Assembly (NCBI GenBank): GCA_964571855.1
Contig: CAZNDO010000024.1
Coordinates: 1 to 59,205 of the forward strand
Reading direction: 5' to 3'
From: CAYYFX01 sp964571855
GTDB lineage: Bacteria; ARS69
DNA length: 59,205 nt
Numbering within the stretch: position 1 is the stretch's first letter; the number at the start of each line of letters is the position of its first letter. Below, piece after piece: positions 33,813 through 42,380 of the stretch. The notes under the pieces were generated by a model. It worked only from the letters and a program-made list of their open reading frames with translations. It did no database searches and was not told where the DNA came from. The position numbers and the translations under genes are program-made.

Positions 33813-35999
33813 GTGAGGCTTCATTCGGTCCGCGCGGCGGTTCGCGTCGCGCTGCTCCCGCTCGTGTTCGGTGTGCTGCTCCCGTCGGGGGCGGACGCGC
33901 GTGCATCCCGCGACGACCGGAACCCCGAGGGCGGGCTCCGGATCGACGAGTTCGCCGGCTGGATCCACGACGCCGGGAACTGCCTCCTGCACCTGTCGAA
34001 CCGCGGCTACTTCGGGCGCCGGGGCGGCGACGCCACGCAGCCTTCGGCGGAGTGGCCCGCCGGGTCGAACCACGAGTACCTGTATGCCGCCGGCCTGTGG
34101 GTGGGCGGCGTGGTCACGCGCGGCGGTTCCCGCGACACGCTGGTGTCCGCCGGCCTGTACCAGCAGGGCGAGTTCCAGAACCGCGTGCCCACGGAAGGCT
34201 GCGGCAGCCCGCCGGAGGGCATCTGCGAGACCTTCGAGGGCGCGCCGGGCGGCCTGCGCTCGTTCGACGACGACGGCGACGGCCTGGTGGACGAGGATGC
34301 GCTGGACGGCGCGGACAACGACGGGGACGGCCGGATCGACGAGGACTTCGCCGGCATCTCGCAGCAGATGTTCCGCACGGTCTATTACGACACGTCCATC
34401 TTCTTCAACCAGTTCTTCCCGGACGAGGCGGACCAGCACACGCCGCTCGGCCTGCGCATCGAGCAGGAGAGCTACCAGTGGACGGATCCGCAGTTCGACG
34501 ACTTCGTGGGCGTCGAGTTCCGGATCAAGAACATCTCGAACACGATCGACCCGGTGGGCTGGGACATCACGAGCTGCTACATCGGGTTCATGGTCGACGG
34601 CGACGTGGGCATCGACGACGACGATCTGAACTACTGGGAGGACGACCAGGGGGCGTTCGCGGCGCTGGACACCACCATCACGCTCGGGACCGGCACGCAG
34701 CGCAACCTCAAGCTCACGCTCGGCTACATCTTCGACGAGACCGGCGGGCAGAACGCCGGCGACGACGTCCCCGGCTATTGCGGCGTGATGTTCCTCGGCC
34801 ACACGACCGACACCACGTCGCCGGACCTGGAGAGCGCGTTCGCGCCGCGCGAGGTGGGCATCCACGCGTTCCGCGTCTGGTCGGGCGGGGACCAGGATCC
34901 GCGCGACGACCTGGACCGGTACCGCTTCCTGCGCGGCCTGCAGGACACCGGCCGCACGATCGACCCGCCCACCCCGCGGCCGGACGACTACCGGTTCCTC
35001 GTGTCCGCGGGCCCGTTCGCGCGCATCCCGGCCGGCTCCACGCTCACGTTCCAGGTGGCGTTCGTGTTCGGGAACATGGTCGAGGTGCCGGACCCGGTCA
35101 CCGGCGGCACGCGCCGGGCGCCGGACTTCACGAACCCCATCCAGGCGCAGCTGGCATTCGACGGCGACCAGGACCTGGACCTGCGCTGGGCCACGAGCTC
35201 GCCGCCGCCGCCGCCGAACATCCTGGTGACCGCCGGGGACCGCAACGTGACCGTGGAGTGGGACGACTTCCCCGAGGACGTCCCGGATCCCCTCACCGGC
35301 GTGAGGGACTTCGCGGGCTACCAGGTCTGGAAAGCCGAGGGCTGGCGCCGGGAGTCGAACATCCCCTCCGACGAGATGTGGCGGCTCATCGCGGACTACG
35401 ACTCCACGGAGATGGCGAACATCGACACGGGGCTCACCGGCGTCGGGAAGTACCGCTTCGTGGACACCCGCGTGCAGAACGGCTTCTTCTACTGGTACTC
35501 GGTCACCGCGTACGACAAGGGCACGTTCCGCCTGGAGATCGACAACTCCGTGTCCGGGGACTGCCCGTCCCCGCCGTGCACCTCGCTGGTGCGCACGGAG
35601 GCGCCGAAGTTCGGGAAGTTCACGCAGAACATGACCCGGGTCATGCCGCACACCACGGCGGCGCAGACCCTGGACGACGTGTACGTGGTCCCGAACCCGT
35701 ACCGGGAGTCGGCGGCGTGGGACCTCGCGGAGACGAACTTCGAGCCCACGGGACGGCGGATCAAGTTCTTCAACCTGCCGCAGCGCGCCACCATCCGGAT
35801 CTACACGCTGGCGGGGGACCACGTGGCCACGATCGACCACGACGACAACGCCCGCGTCGGCGGGGAGCCGCCCGGGCAGACGTCCTGGAACCTGATCTCC
35901 AAGAACAACCAGGACACGGTCAGCGGGATCTACATGTACCACGTGCAGTCGGCGATGGACGGGTCCGAGAAGGTTGGCAAGTTCGTCATCATTCGCTAA
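33813..35999 (+). CDS. Large secreted protein with Ca-binding-like repeats and C-terminal sorting-like domain
   Basis: 728 residues, GTG start after GGGAGGG. A signal peptide is followed by a domain starting GGLRIDEFAGWIHDAGNC. Two acidic DDDGDGLVDED and DNDGDGRIDED stretches (~150-175) look like thrombospondin-3 or EF-hand-type calcium sites. A fibronectin-like part lies near NVTVEWDDFPED, and the C-terminus (VVPNPYRES..., RATIRIYTLAGDHVATI..., GKFVIIR) resembles FlgD/T9SS sorting domains. Probably exported to the cell surface. It lies between the TonB receptor and a PorV-like protein, which in type IX secretion escorts such cargo; that link is inference. Confidence 0.78.
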   Translation: MRLHSVRAAVRVALLPLVFGVLLPSGADARASRDDRNPEGGLRIDEFAGWIHDAGNCLLHLSNRGYFGRRGGDATQPSAEWPAGSNHEYLYAAGLWVGGVVTRGGSRDTLVSAGLYQQGEFQNRVPTEGCGSPPEGICETFEGAPGGLRSFDDDGDGLVDEDALDGADNDGDGRIDEDFAGISQQMFRTVYYDTSIFFNQFFPDEADQHTPLGLRIEQESYQWTDPQFDDFVGVEFRIKNISNTIDPVGWDITSCYIGFMVDGDVGIDDDDLNYWEDDQGAFAALDTTITLGTGTQRNLKLTLGYIFDETGGQNAGDDVPGYCGVMFLGHTTDTTSPDLESAFAPREVGIHAFRVWSGGDQDPRDDLDRYRFLRGLQDTGRTIDPPTPRPDDYRFLVSAGPFARIPAGSTLTFQVAFVFGNMVEVPDPVTGGTRRAPDFTNPIQAQLAFDGDQDLDLRWATSSPPPPPNILVTAGDRNVTVEWDDFPEDVPDPLTGVRDFAGYQVWKAEGWRRESNIPSDEMWRLIADYDSTEMANIDTGLTGVGKYRFVDTRVQNGFFYWYSVTAYDKGTFRLEIDNSVSGDCPSPPCTSLVRTEAPKFGKFTQNMTRVMPHTTAAQTLDDVYVVPNPYRESAAWDLAETNFEPTGRRIKFFNLPQRATIRIYTLAGDHVATIDHDDNARVGGEPPGQTSWNLISKNNQDTVSGIYMYHVQSAMDGSEKVGKFVIIR

Positions 36000-36015
36000 G
36001 GTGGGTCGGCCGTGT

Positions 36016-36042
36016 CCCGTCCTCCCGGAAGCGGGGGACGGG
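36016..36042 (+). terminator. Hairpin between secreted protein and PorV-like gene
   Basis: CCCGTCC (36016-36022) pairs with GGACGGG (36036-36042), with an inner CCCG/CGGG stem and a GAAG loop. No T-run follows, so it may be an attenuator or an mRNA-stabilising structure. Confidence 0.4.
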
Positions 36043-36081
36043 GCGCGGGGGGATCGGAACGAGGCCCGGGAGGGTAGGTCC

Positions 36082-37044
36082 GTGAAGAGAGTCGGGGTCA
36101 TCCTGGCCGCCATGCTGATGGTCTGCGTCACGGACGCACGCGGCGCCGAGATCTTCCGCAAGGTGGGCACGGCCGGCGCGCAGTTCCTGAAGATCGGCGC
36201 GGGGGCGCGGGCCGTGGGCATGGGGGAGGCCTTCGTCGCCGTCGCGGACGACGCCTCCGCCATCTGGTGGAACCCCGCCGGCGTGGCCCGCATCACCAGC
36301 GAAGGGAACAGCCTGCTCACGCTGAACCACTCCACGTGGCCGGCGGAGATCTCGCACGAGTTCGTGGGCTACGCGTTCACGTACGGCGGGCTGCCGGGAT
36401 CGTGGGCGTTCAGCTCCACCGTGCTGCAGATGGACCCCATCCCGGTCCGCACGGAGTACAGCCCGCAGGGCACCGGCGAGAACTTCGACGCCGGGAGCTT
36501 CAACCTCGCGGTCACGTGGGCAAAGAACCTGATCGACCGCTTCTCCTTCGGTCTCACCACGAAGTACGTCCACATGGGCCTGGAGAAGGAGAACGCCGAC
36601 GGGTTCGTCGTGGATCTCGGCACCCTGTACTACACGGACTACCGCACCATCCGGATCGGGATGAACATCCAGAGCCTGGGCCCGTCGATGAAGTTCATCG
36701 ACGACACCTTCCCCATGCCCACCATGTTCAAGGTCGGCACCGCCATGGACGTGTACCAGGGGGACAACCACAACCTGCTGTGCGCGTTCCAGTTCGACCA
36801 CCCGTCGGACAACGCGGAGCGGGCCTCGGCCGGCGCGGAGTACACGCTGAAGGCGTTCGAGCCGAACGTGACGCTGCAGGTGCGCGGCGGGTACCGCTTC
36901 AACCGCGACGAGGAGCGGGGAACCGCGGGATTCGGCGTGGAGTTCCCCACGGGGTCGGCCTCCCGGATGCGCGTGGACTACGCCTTCTCGCAGATGGACA
37001 TCCTGGACGACACGCACAAGTTCTCCGCGGAGCTGCGATTCTGA
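36082..37044 (+). CDS. PorV/PorQ-family outer-membrane protein
   Basis: A 320-residue beta-barrel protein. After a signal peptide (~1-22) it shows the family's N-terminal signature: FLKIGAGARAVGMGEAFVAVADDASAIWWNPAGVA. Repeated amphipathic strands follow, and the C-terminus ends in Phe (AELRF), as outer-membrane barrels do. In Bacteroidota, PorV carries type IX substrates through the outer membrane; in other phyla its role is less clear. GTG start at 36082. It lies downstream of a possible cargo protein and just before a GWxTD protein. Confidence 0.85.
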   Translation: MKRVGVILAAMLMVCVTDARGAEIFRKVGTAGAQFLKIGAGARAVGMGEAFVAVADDASAIWWNPAGVARITSEGNSLLTLNHSTWPAEISHEFVGYAFTYGGLPGSWAFSSTVLQMDPIPVRTEYSPQGTGENFDAGSFNLAVTWAKNLIDRFSFGLTTKYVHMGLEKENADGFVVDLGTLYYTDYRTIRIGMNIQSLGPSMKFIDDTFPMPTMFKVGTAMDVYQGDNHNLLCAFQFDHPSDNAERASAGAEYTLKAFEPNVTLQVRGGYRFNRDEERGTAGFGVEFPTGSASRMRVDYAFSQMDILDDTHKFSAELRF

Positions 37045-37139
37045 CGAAGCCGGGTCTCCCCAGTGCACGCCGGTCGGACCGAGGGGGTGGCGCGCCGGCG
37101 CCGCCCCCTCCGTCTTCGGGAGGCGCGCGCGCGCTGACC

Positions 37140-38693
37140 GTGCTCCTCGCGGCGGCGGTCGCGCTGGCGCCGTCCGCCGGCCGGGGGGACGACGAGCCGG
37201 AGACCGCGGCGCCGCCGTTCGCGTCGGAGGGCAGCATCGCCTTCCACGCGGACCTGGCCTCGTTCCGCTCCGGCCCGTCCGATCCGGGGCGCGTGGAGCA
37301 GGAGGTCTACGTGGCCATCCCGAACGACCAGCTGGCGTTCCGGCGCGCCGACGACGGCTCGGGGTTCGAGGGCCGTCTGGCGTGGGAACTCGTCTTCCGC
37401 ACGCCGGACGGGGGCGAGGCCTTTCGCGAGGAGGCCGAGCTGACCCCGTCCGCGGCCGACACGCTGGACGCCGCGGATCGCGCCATCCTGCAGACGGTCC
37501 GCGCGCGGGCGGCGCTCGCCCCGGGCCCGTACCGGCTGGAGATCCGCGTGAGGGACCTCTTCTCGGAGAAGCCGGGCCTCCTGGACCGCATCCGCAACAA
37601 GAGGAACGAGGGCGAGCTGGAGCGGTGGGTGGAGGTGCGATCGCACGGCGCCGGGGGACTCGGGATCTCGGACCCCGTGCTCGTGCGCCTCGCCCGCGTC
37701 GCCCGCGACGACGACCCCTGGGCGCGGTCCGGCGTGGACTTCGACCCGAACCCGTCCCGCTATTACGGCCTCGTGCTCCCCTCGGTGCGCCTGTTCGCCG
37801 AGGTCTACGCCGGCGAGGACTGGCAGGAGGGGGACGCGTTCCTGGTGCAGACGCAGGTCCTGGACGGCGCGGGGCTGCCGCTGCTGGAGCGGGCCACGCG
37901 CGCGGAGCCGCTGGCCCCCGTGTTCGGGCTCACCGACGAGCTGTTCCTCGAGCAGGTCGTGCCGGCGGGGACGTACCGGCTGGCCGTGACCGTCGTGCAC
38001 GAGCGCACGCGGGCCACCGTGCGCGCCGAGAGTCCCTTCGAGGTGATCTGGTCCGTGGCGTCCTGGGGGCGCGAGCCGGACGACATCCTCCAGGAGATGA
38101 TCCTCGTCATGACGGACGCGGAGTACCACACCCTGGAACGCCTGGCGCCGGGAGCGCGCGAGGTGTACCTGGCCGAGTTCTGGCACGGGCTGGATCCGGA
38201 CCCCACGTCGCCGGACAACCCGCTCCTGCAGGACTTCCGGAGCCGCGTGGCCTTCGCGGACCGCGAGTTCGGGACGGTGATGCGGCGCGGCATCCTGACC
38301 GACCGCGGGCGCGTGTACGTCCGCTACGGACCGCCGGACGACGAGAACTACCAGTTCTCGTCCTCCAGCTTCGGGTCGGTCGAGGGCGCGCTGGAGGAGG
38401 TGGCGGAGCCGGGGGAGCGGGCCACGCTGGGCTCGCGGCCATCCGCGTCGTTCCTGGACCCGGACGAGTTCCGCGAGGGGGACGTTTCGGACCTCGTGAA
38501 CCAGCGCGGCTCGGCCACCGTGAAGTCGCAGCAACTCGTCGTCTGGACGTACGACGGTCGCGGGGCGCCGCTCCGGCGGGATCACCAGGACCTGACCGGG
38601 CGGAGCCACCGCGGCCTGAAGTTCGTGTTCGCGGACGCGATGGGGAACGGGGACTTCCAGCTCATCGGGAGCTCCGGGACCACGATCCGGTGA
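37140..38693 (+). CDS. GWxTD-domain protein (first copy)
   Basis: About 517 residues with a signal peptide and a C-terminal GWxTD-type domain: YLAEFWHGLDPDPTSPDNPLL and RGRVYVRYGPPDDENY. The motif itself reads GILTD, so the tryptophan is replaced. The middle part is beta-rich. Function of the family is unknown; it is found in FCB-type bacteria. The start is unsure: GTG 37140 gives a very short signal region. CTG at 37134 has GGGAGG 10 nt upstream, and CTG at 37041 overlaps the previous stop as CTGA. I list the GTG. Confidence 0.78.
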   Translation: MLLAAAVALAPSAGRGDDEPETAAPPFASEGSIAFHADLASFRSGPSDPGRVEQEVYVAIPNDQLAFRRADDGSGFEGRLAWELVFRTPDGGEAFREEAELTPSAADTLDAADRAILQTVRARAALAPGPYRLEIRVRDLFSEKPGLLDRIRNKRNEGELERWVEVRSHGAGGLGISDPVLVRLARVARDDDPWARSGVDFDPNPSRYYGLVLPSVRLFAEVYAGEDWQEGDAFLVQTQVLDGAGLPLLERATRAEPLAPVFGLTDELFLEQVVPAGTYRLAVTVVHERTRATVRAESPFEVIWSVASWGREPDDILQEMILVMTDAEYHTLERLAPGAREVYLAEFWHGLDPDPTSPDNPLLQDFRSRVAFADREFGTVMRRGILTDRGRVYVRYGPPDDENYQFSSSSFGSVEGALEEVAEPGERATLGSRPSASFLDPDEFREGDVSDLVNQRGSATVKSQQLVVWTYDGRGAPLRRDHQDLTGRSHRGLKFVFADAMGNGDFQLIGSSGTTIR

Positions 38694-38700
38694 GGTGTCG

Positions 38701-38750
38701 CCCGGGCCCGGCGGAGCGGCGAGGGCGGAGCGCCCCGCGGGGGGCCCGGG
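38701..38750 (+). terminator. GC-rich hairpin after the GWxTD gene
   Basis: CCCGGGCCC (38701-38709) pairs with GGGCCCGGG (38742-38750), with further pairing possible in the 32-nt interior. No T-run. It separates the GWxTD gene from the next promoter. Confidence 0.45.
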
Positions 38751-38799
38751 GGGGGCCGATGAAGCCTCGGTGAAGCGCACGGCGCGCCGGGGAAGGCCG

Positions 38800-38829
38800 T
38801 TGACACCTCGGGAAAGCGGTACCTAGAAT
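38800..38829 (+). promoter_or_regulatory. Sigma-70-type promoter for exbB-exbD-exbD-tonB
   Basis: TTGACA (38800-38805), 18-bp spacer, TAGAAT (38824-38829), near-consensus. The leader to 38954 is about 118 nt. No Fur-like box was recognised. Confidence 0.75.
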
Positions 38830-38953
38830 GCCCCGACTCAGAACGTTGTGAGCCAAGACGTTCCCCAGATCTGGCCCCGCCCTCGCGGGGAAAGGCACAC
38901 AGGATCCGGCCGCCGGGGATCGGTCTAACCCTGGAACTCGAGGAGTGCGTTCG

Positions 38954-39880
38954 ATGCGTTCGGAGCCCCGCAAGATCACGTCCGTCCTGGCCGTCGTCGC
39001 CCTTCTGGCGCTGGGAGCGGCGGGAGTGGTCGCCCAGGAAGGGACCACGACCCCGGCGCCGGCCGCGGCTCCCGCCCCCGGCGCGGCGGCCGGCGACACG
39101 GTCGCGCCCCCAGATTCGGCGGCTCCGACCGAGGCCGCGCCCATCGACTCCGCCGCCATCGACTCCATCGGCATGGCCGCCGAGCGCGCGGACGCCGTCC
39201 AGGTGGAGCAGAAGAGCGTCGGCATGTGGCAGAAGTTCGCGAACTCCGGCGCGGTGGAGTTCTTCCTGAAGGGCGGCATCTTCATGTGGCCGATCCTGGC
39301 GCTGGCGGTTTTCGGCCTTGCGATCGCGCTGGAGCGGCTCTGGACGCTCAGCCGCGCGCGCACGAACATCCGCGACCTGATGAACCGGGTGCTCGCGGCG
39401 CTGAAGAAGGACGGCGTGGAGGCCGCCATCCAGGTGTGCGAGACCACGCGGGGTCCCATTCCCGCCATCCTGCACGCCGGGTTGCGCCGTTCCAACATCG
39501 GGATCGACGCCACGGAGAAATCCATCGAGAACGCCGGCGTGGTGGAGCTGTCGTTCCTGGAGCGCGGGCTGCTGGCGCTCGTCACCGTGTCGAACCTCGC
39601 GCCACTGCTCGGATTCCTCGGCACGGTGTCCGGCATGATCAACGCGTTCGACGCCATCGCCGCCGCGGACCAGGTGAACGCGAAGGTCGTGGCCTCCGGC
39701 ATCTCGGAGGCGCTCATCACGACGCTCGCCGGCCTCGTCGTGGCCATCCCCATGTCGATGGCGCACAACTACTTCGTCGGCCAGATCGACAAGTTCGTCA
39801 TCGAGATGCAGGAGACCTCCGCGGACCTCGTGGAGGCGCTCGTGGATCTCGGCGCGTCGCGCGGCAGCCAGACGGCGTAG
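38954..39880 (+). CDS. exbB: ExbB/TolQ/MotA-family proton channel
   Basis: A 308-residue inner-membrane protein. It has an N-terminal signal-like helix, an Ala/Pro-rich linker (~30-85) and a MotA/TolQ/ExbB core. The core's three helices include FMWPILALAVFGLAIALERLW and the conserved VSNLAPLLGFLGTVSGMINAF and ALITTLAGLVVAIPMSM. With ExbD it forms the proton-driven motor that powers TonB. ATG at 38954 has GAGGAG 9 nt upstream; a GTG at 38945 would sit on that site. The periplasmic linker is longer than in E. coli ExbB. Confidence 0.93.
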   Translation: MRSEPRKITSVLAVVALLALGAAGVVAQEGTTTPAPAAAPAPGAAAGDTVAPPDSAAPTEAAPIDSAAIDSIGMAAERADAVQVEQKSVGMWQKFANSGAVEFFLKGGIFMWPILALAVFGLAIALERLWTLSRARTNIRDLMNRVLAALKKDGVEAAIQVCETTRGPIPAILHAGLRRSNIGIDATEKSIENAGVVELSFLERGLLALVTVSNLAPLLGFLGTVSGMINAFDAIAAADQVNAKVVASGISEALITTLAGLVVAIPMSMAHNYFVGQIDKFVIEMQETSADLVEALVDLGASRGSQTA

Positions 39881-39893
39881 GGGAGGGAGCGCG

Positions 39894-40310
39894 GTGGCGG
39901 TCAAGATCCATCGGCGGAAGGGCGCGGTCGGCGACATGTCCATGGCGTCGATGTCCGACATCGCGTTCCTGCTGCTGATCTTCTTCATCGTGACCACCGT
40001 CTTCCTCGACGAGCAGGGGCTGCCCATGCAGCTTCCCGGCGCCTCCTCGGAGCAGGCGAAGATCAACCCGAAGAACATCCTGAACATCGACATCGATGCG
40101 GCCAACACGGTCAAGCTGGACGGGGCGCCGTTCCCGGTGAGCGCCCTCGAGAGCGAGGTACGGCGGAGGACCACCGCGAACCCGAAGCTCGTGATCCAGC
40201 TCAAGGTGGCCGAGGACGCGTTCTACGGGACGATGGTGGACGTGCTGGACGAGCTGCACCTCGCGGACGCGAAGAAGATCTCGCTCCGCGGGATGAACGT
40301 GGAGCAGTAG
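39894..40310 (+). CDS. exbD: ExbD/TolR-family protein (first copy)
   Basis: 138 residues: short basic N-terminus, one transmembrane helix with the essential proton-binding aspartate (D22 in MSDIAFLLLIFF), and a periplasmic domain. GTG start behind GGGAGGGAG. Works with ExbB. It is followed after 9 nt by a second exbD, an arrangement known from Bacteroidota and related phyla. Confidence 0.94.
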   Translation: MAVKIHRRKGAVGDMSMASMSDIAFLLLIFFIVTTVFLDEQGLPMQLPGASSEQAKINPKNILNIDIDAANTVKLDGAPFPVSALESEVRRRTTANPKLVIQLKVAEDAFYGTMVDVLDELHLADAKKISLRGMNVEQ

Positions 40311-40319
40311 AGGGAAGCG

Positions 40320-40751
40320 ATGGCGCGCAGCCAGAAGTTCAAGAGGAAGGCCTCGCCGAACGCCTCGATCCCCACGGCGTCCATGGCCGACATCGCGTTC
40401 CTGCTGCTCATCTTCTTCATCACCACCACGATCTTCAAGCTGGAGGACGGCCTCCCCATCGAGATGCCGAAGGCCGAGGCCGGCATCAAGATCCCGCGGG
40501 AGAAGGTCTCGCATATCTGGATCGACCGCGCCGGGAACATCGCCATCAACGACAAGCTCGTGGCCGTGGACCAGATCGAGGGCCTCGTGTACGCGAAGAT
40601 GGTGGAGAACCCGCAGCTCATCGTGGCCTTCAACGTGGACAAGCAGACGAACTTCGACCGCGTGGACAAGGTGATGACGGAGCTGAAGGACGCGAACGCC
40701 ACGCGCATCTCGTTCACGGCGGACTTCGAGAAGGGCCGGGGGAGGCGGTAG
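40320..40751 (+). CDS. exbD: ExbD/TolR-family protein (second copy)
   Basis: 143 residues with the same plan: basic N-terminus, helix with D24 in MADIAFLLLIFF, and a periplasmic domain. It is a diverged paralogue of the preceding gene; the two may form a mixed dimer in the motor (inference). AGGGAAG upstream of ATG. tonB starts 3 nt after its stop. Confidence 0.94.
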   Translation: MARSQKFKRKASPNASIPTASMADIAFLLLIFFITTTIFKLEDGLPIEMPKAEAGIKIPREKVSHIWIDRAGNIAINDKLVAVDQIEGLVYAKMVENPQLIVAFNVDKQTNFDRVDKVMTELKDANATRISFTADFEKGRGRR

Positions 40752-40754
40752 GCC

Positions 40755-41372
40755 ATGTCGGCGCGCGCGAACCTCGAGTTCAAGCTGAAGTACCGCAAGT
40801 ACCTCGACGTGGCGTTGATCGTCTCGCTCGGCATCCACCTGGTCGCCTTCGTGCTGCTGCCGCGCATCCAGATCGAGGGCTCGAAGACGGTCATCGACGA
40901 GATCGAGGTGATCGAGATCCCCCCGGAGGTGGACATCCCGCCGCCCCCGAAGGAGATCGCCCGTCCGAAGATCCCGGTGGAGAGCCTCGACGAGAGCGTG
41001 GAGGAGGAGGAGACCATCGAGGACACGGACTTCGATCCCACGAACATGCCGGACGCGCCGCCGCCGCCGTCCAGCTCGGGGCAGGAGTTCTATGTCTTCG
41101 ACAAGGCGCCGAAGCCGAAGCGCATCGTGGAACCGGAGTACCCCACCCTGGCGCGCAACGCCGGGATCGAGGGCACGATCATCCTCAAGATCACGGTGGA
41201 CGAGAAGGGCCGGGTCATCCGCGCGGTCGTCCTGAAGAGCGCGGCCCAGGGGATCTTCGATCAGGCGGCGATCAAGGCGGCCGAGCAGTGGATCTTCGAC
41301 CCCGCCGAGCAGAGCGGCAACCCGGTCAAGGCCACCATCACGGTGCCGCTCGAGTTCGTGCTGAACCAGTAG
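40755..41372 (+). CDS. tonB: TonB energy-transducing protein
   Basis: 205 residues. An N-terminal helix (VALIVSLGIHLVAFVLL) contacts ExbB/ExbD, a Pro/Glu-rich spacer (~55-105) crosses the periplasm, and the C-terminal domain has the family motif EPEYPTLARNAGIEGTI and KITVDEKGRVIRAVV. It transmits energy to the receptor encoded at 30961-33759 and others. The operon exbB-exbD-exbD-tonB is complete. Confidence 0.95.
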   Translation: MSARANLEFKLKYRKYLDVALIVSLGIHLVAFVLLPRIQIEGSKTVIDEIEVIEIPPEVDIPPPPKEIARPKIPVESLDESVEEEETIEDTDFDPTNMPDAPPPPSSSGQEFYVFDKAPKPKRIVEPEYPTLARNAGIEGTIILKITVDEKGRVIRAVVLKSAAQGIFDQAAIKAAEQWIFDPAEQSGNPVKATITVPLEFVLNQ

Positions 41373-41505
41373 CAGGATCTCCCCGTCCTACCTGCGGTTG
41401 CGTGCGGCGCCGGCGGCCCGGCCGCGATTCGTCGTGGCGGAACGGACCGCGGCGGCCTAGGCTGTCGCCGTCAGGCCTCGCCCACGAGGCCGGGAGGTGT
41501 GGACG

Positions 41506-42294
41506 ATGAACTCGCCGCTCCCGCGTACCGGCCCGGCTGCGTCGTCGCCGCCCGCGGGCCCCGACACCGGGCCCGACGCCGGCCCCTGGGGCCTGGGCAT
41601 CCTGCCGGAGCTCCTCTGGGCGCCCTCGGCGGCCTTCCGCCGGCTGGCGGTCCGTCCGGCCTGGCTCGGGCCCTTCCTGCTGGTGCTCGTGCTGCACGCG
41701 GCCGGGGCCTGGATCGCACTCCCCACCGTCCTGCAGATCCAGATCGACTCCACCGAGAGCATGATGGACCGGCTCGGCGTGCCCGACGCGGACCGGGAGG
41801 AGGCCCTTGCCAACCTCCCGGATCCCGACGACCGCAGCGCCGGCGTGATCCTGAAGAACGTGGGTTCGGGCGTGCTGGGAGTGGCCGCCCTGGGCACCGT
41901 GGGCGCCCTCCTCCTGCACCTGCTCGCGCGCGTGCTGGGGCACGCGGGCACCGTCCGCATGGCGATGGCCCTGTTCTGGGCCGCGGCCGTCGCCAGCGGG
42001 CTCGGCGCGCTCGTGAAGTACGGGCTGATGCAGGCGGCCGGCAGCATGGAGGTCACGCTGGGCCCGGGCGCGCTGTTCCCGGACCTGCCGTACCACTCGG
42101 CGCCGTCCATCCTCCTGGACCTGCTGGACGTGTTCTCGCTCTGGAACCTGGCGCTGCTCGGGATCGGCGCCTCGGTGATGTACCGGATCCCCCGCGGGGC
42201 GGCGTTCACCGTGGCGGGGATCTATTGGCTGTTCAAGGCGGTATTCACCGCGGGCTCGCGCTTCTTCGTGGCCTGGATGATGGGCGGCGGTTGA
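41506..42294 (+). CDS. YIP1-family membrane protein
   Basis: A 262-residue membrane protein with a Pro-rich N-terminal tail (~1-25) and five hydrophobic helices. The start of the conserved part, LWAPSAAFRRLAVRPAWLGPFLLVLVL, is typical of bacterial YIP1-domain proteins, whose role is unknown. ATG at 41506 has GGGAGG 10 nt upstream, so the GTG at 41497 was not used. The 133 bp before it, from tonB, show no clear promoter. Confidence 0.8.
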   Translation: MNSPLPRTGPAASSPPAGPDTGPDAGPWGLGILPELLWAPSAAFRRLAVRPAWLGPFLLVLVLHAAGAWIALPTVLQIQIDSTESMMDRLGVPDADREEALANLPDPDDRSAGVILKNVGSGVLGVAALGTVGALLLHLLARVLGHAGTVRMAMALFWAAAVASGLGALVKYGLMQAAGSMEVTLGPGALFPDLPYHSAPSILLDLLDVFSLWNLALLGIGASVMYRIPRGAAFTVAGIYWLFKAVFTAGSRFFVAWMMGGG

Positions 42295-42301
42295 GCGCGC
42301 A

Positions 42302-42323
42302 GGCAACCCGCGCCGGGGTTGCC
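42302..42323 (+). terminator. Hairpin after YIP1 gene
   Basis: GGCAACCC (42302-42309) and GGGTTGCC (42316-42323) form a perfect 8-bp stem with a 6-nt loop, 7 nt after the stop codon. No T-run. Confidence 0.5.
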
Positions 42324-42380
42324 GCGTAGCTCCGGGACCGGGTTTCCCGCGCGGGTCGTACCGACGTACGGAGGTGTGGA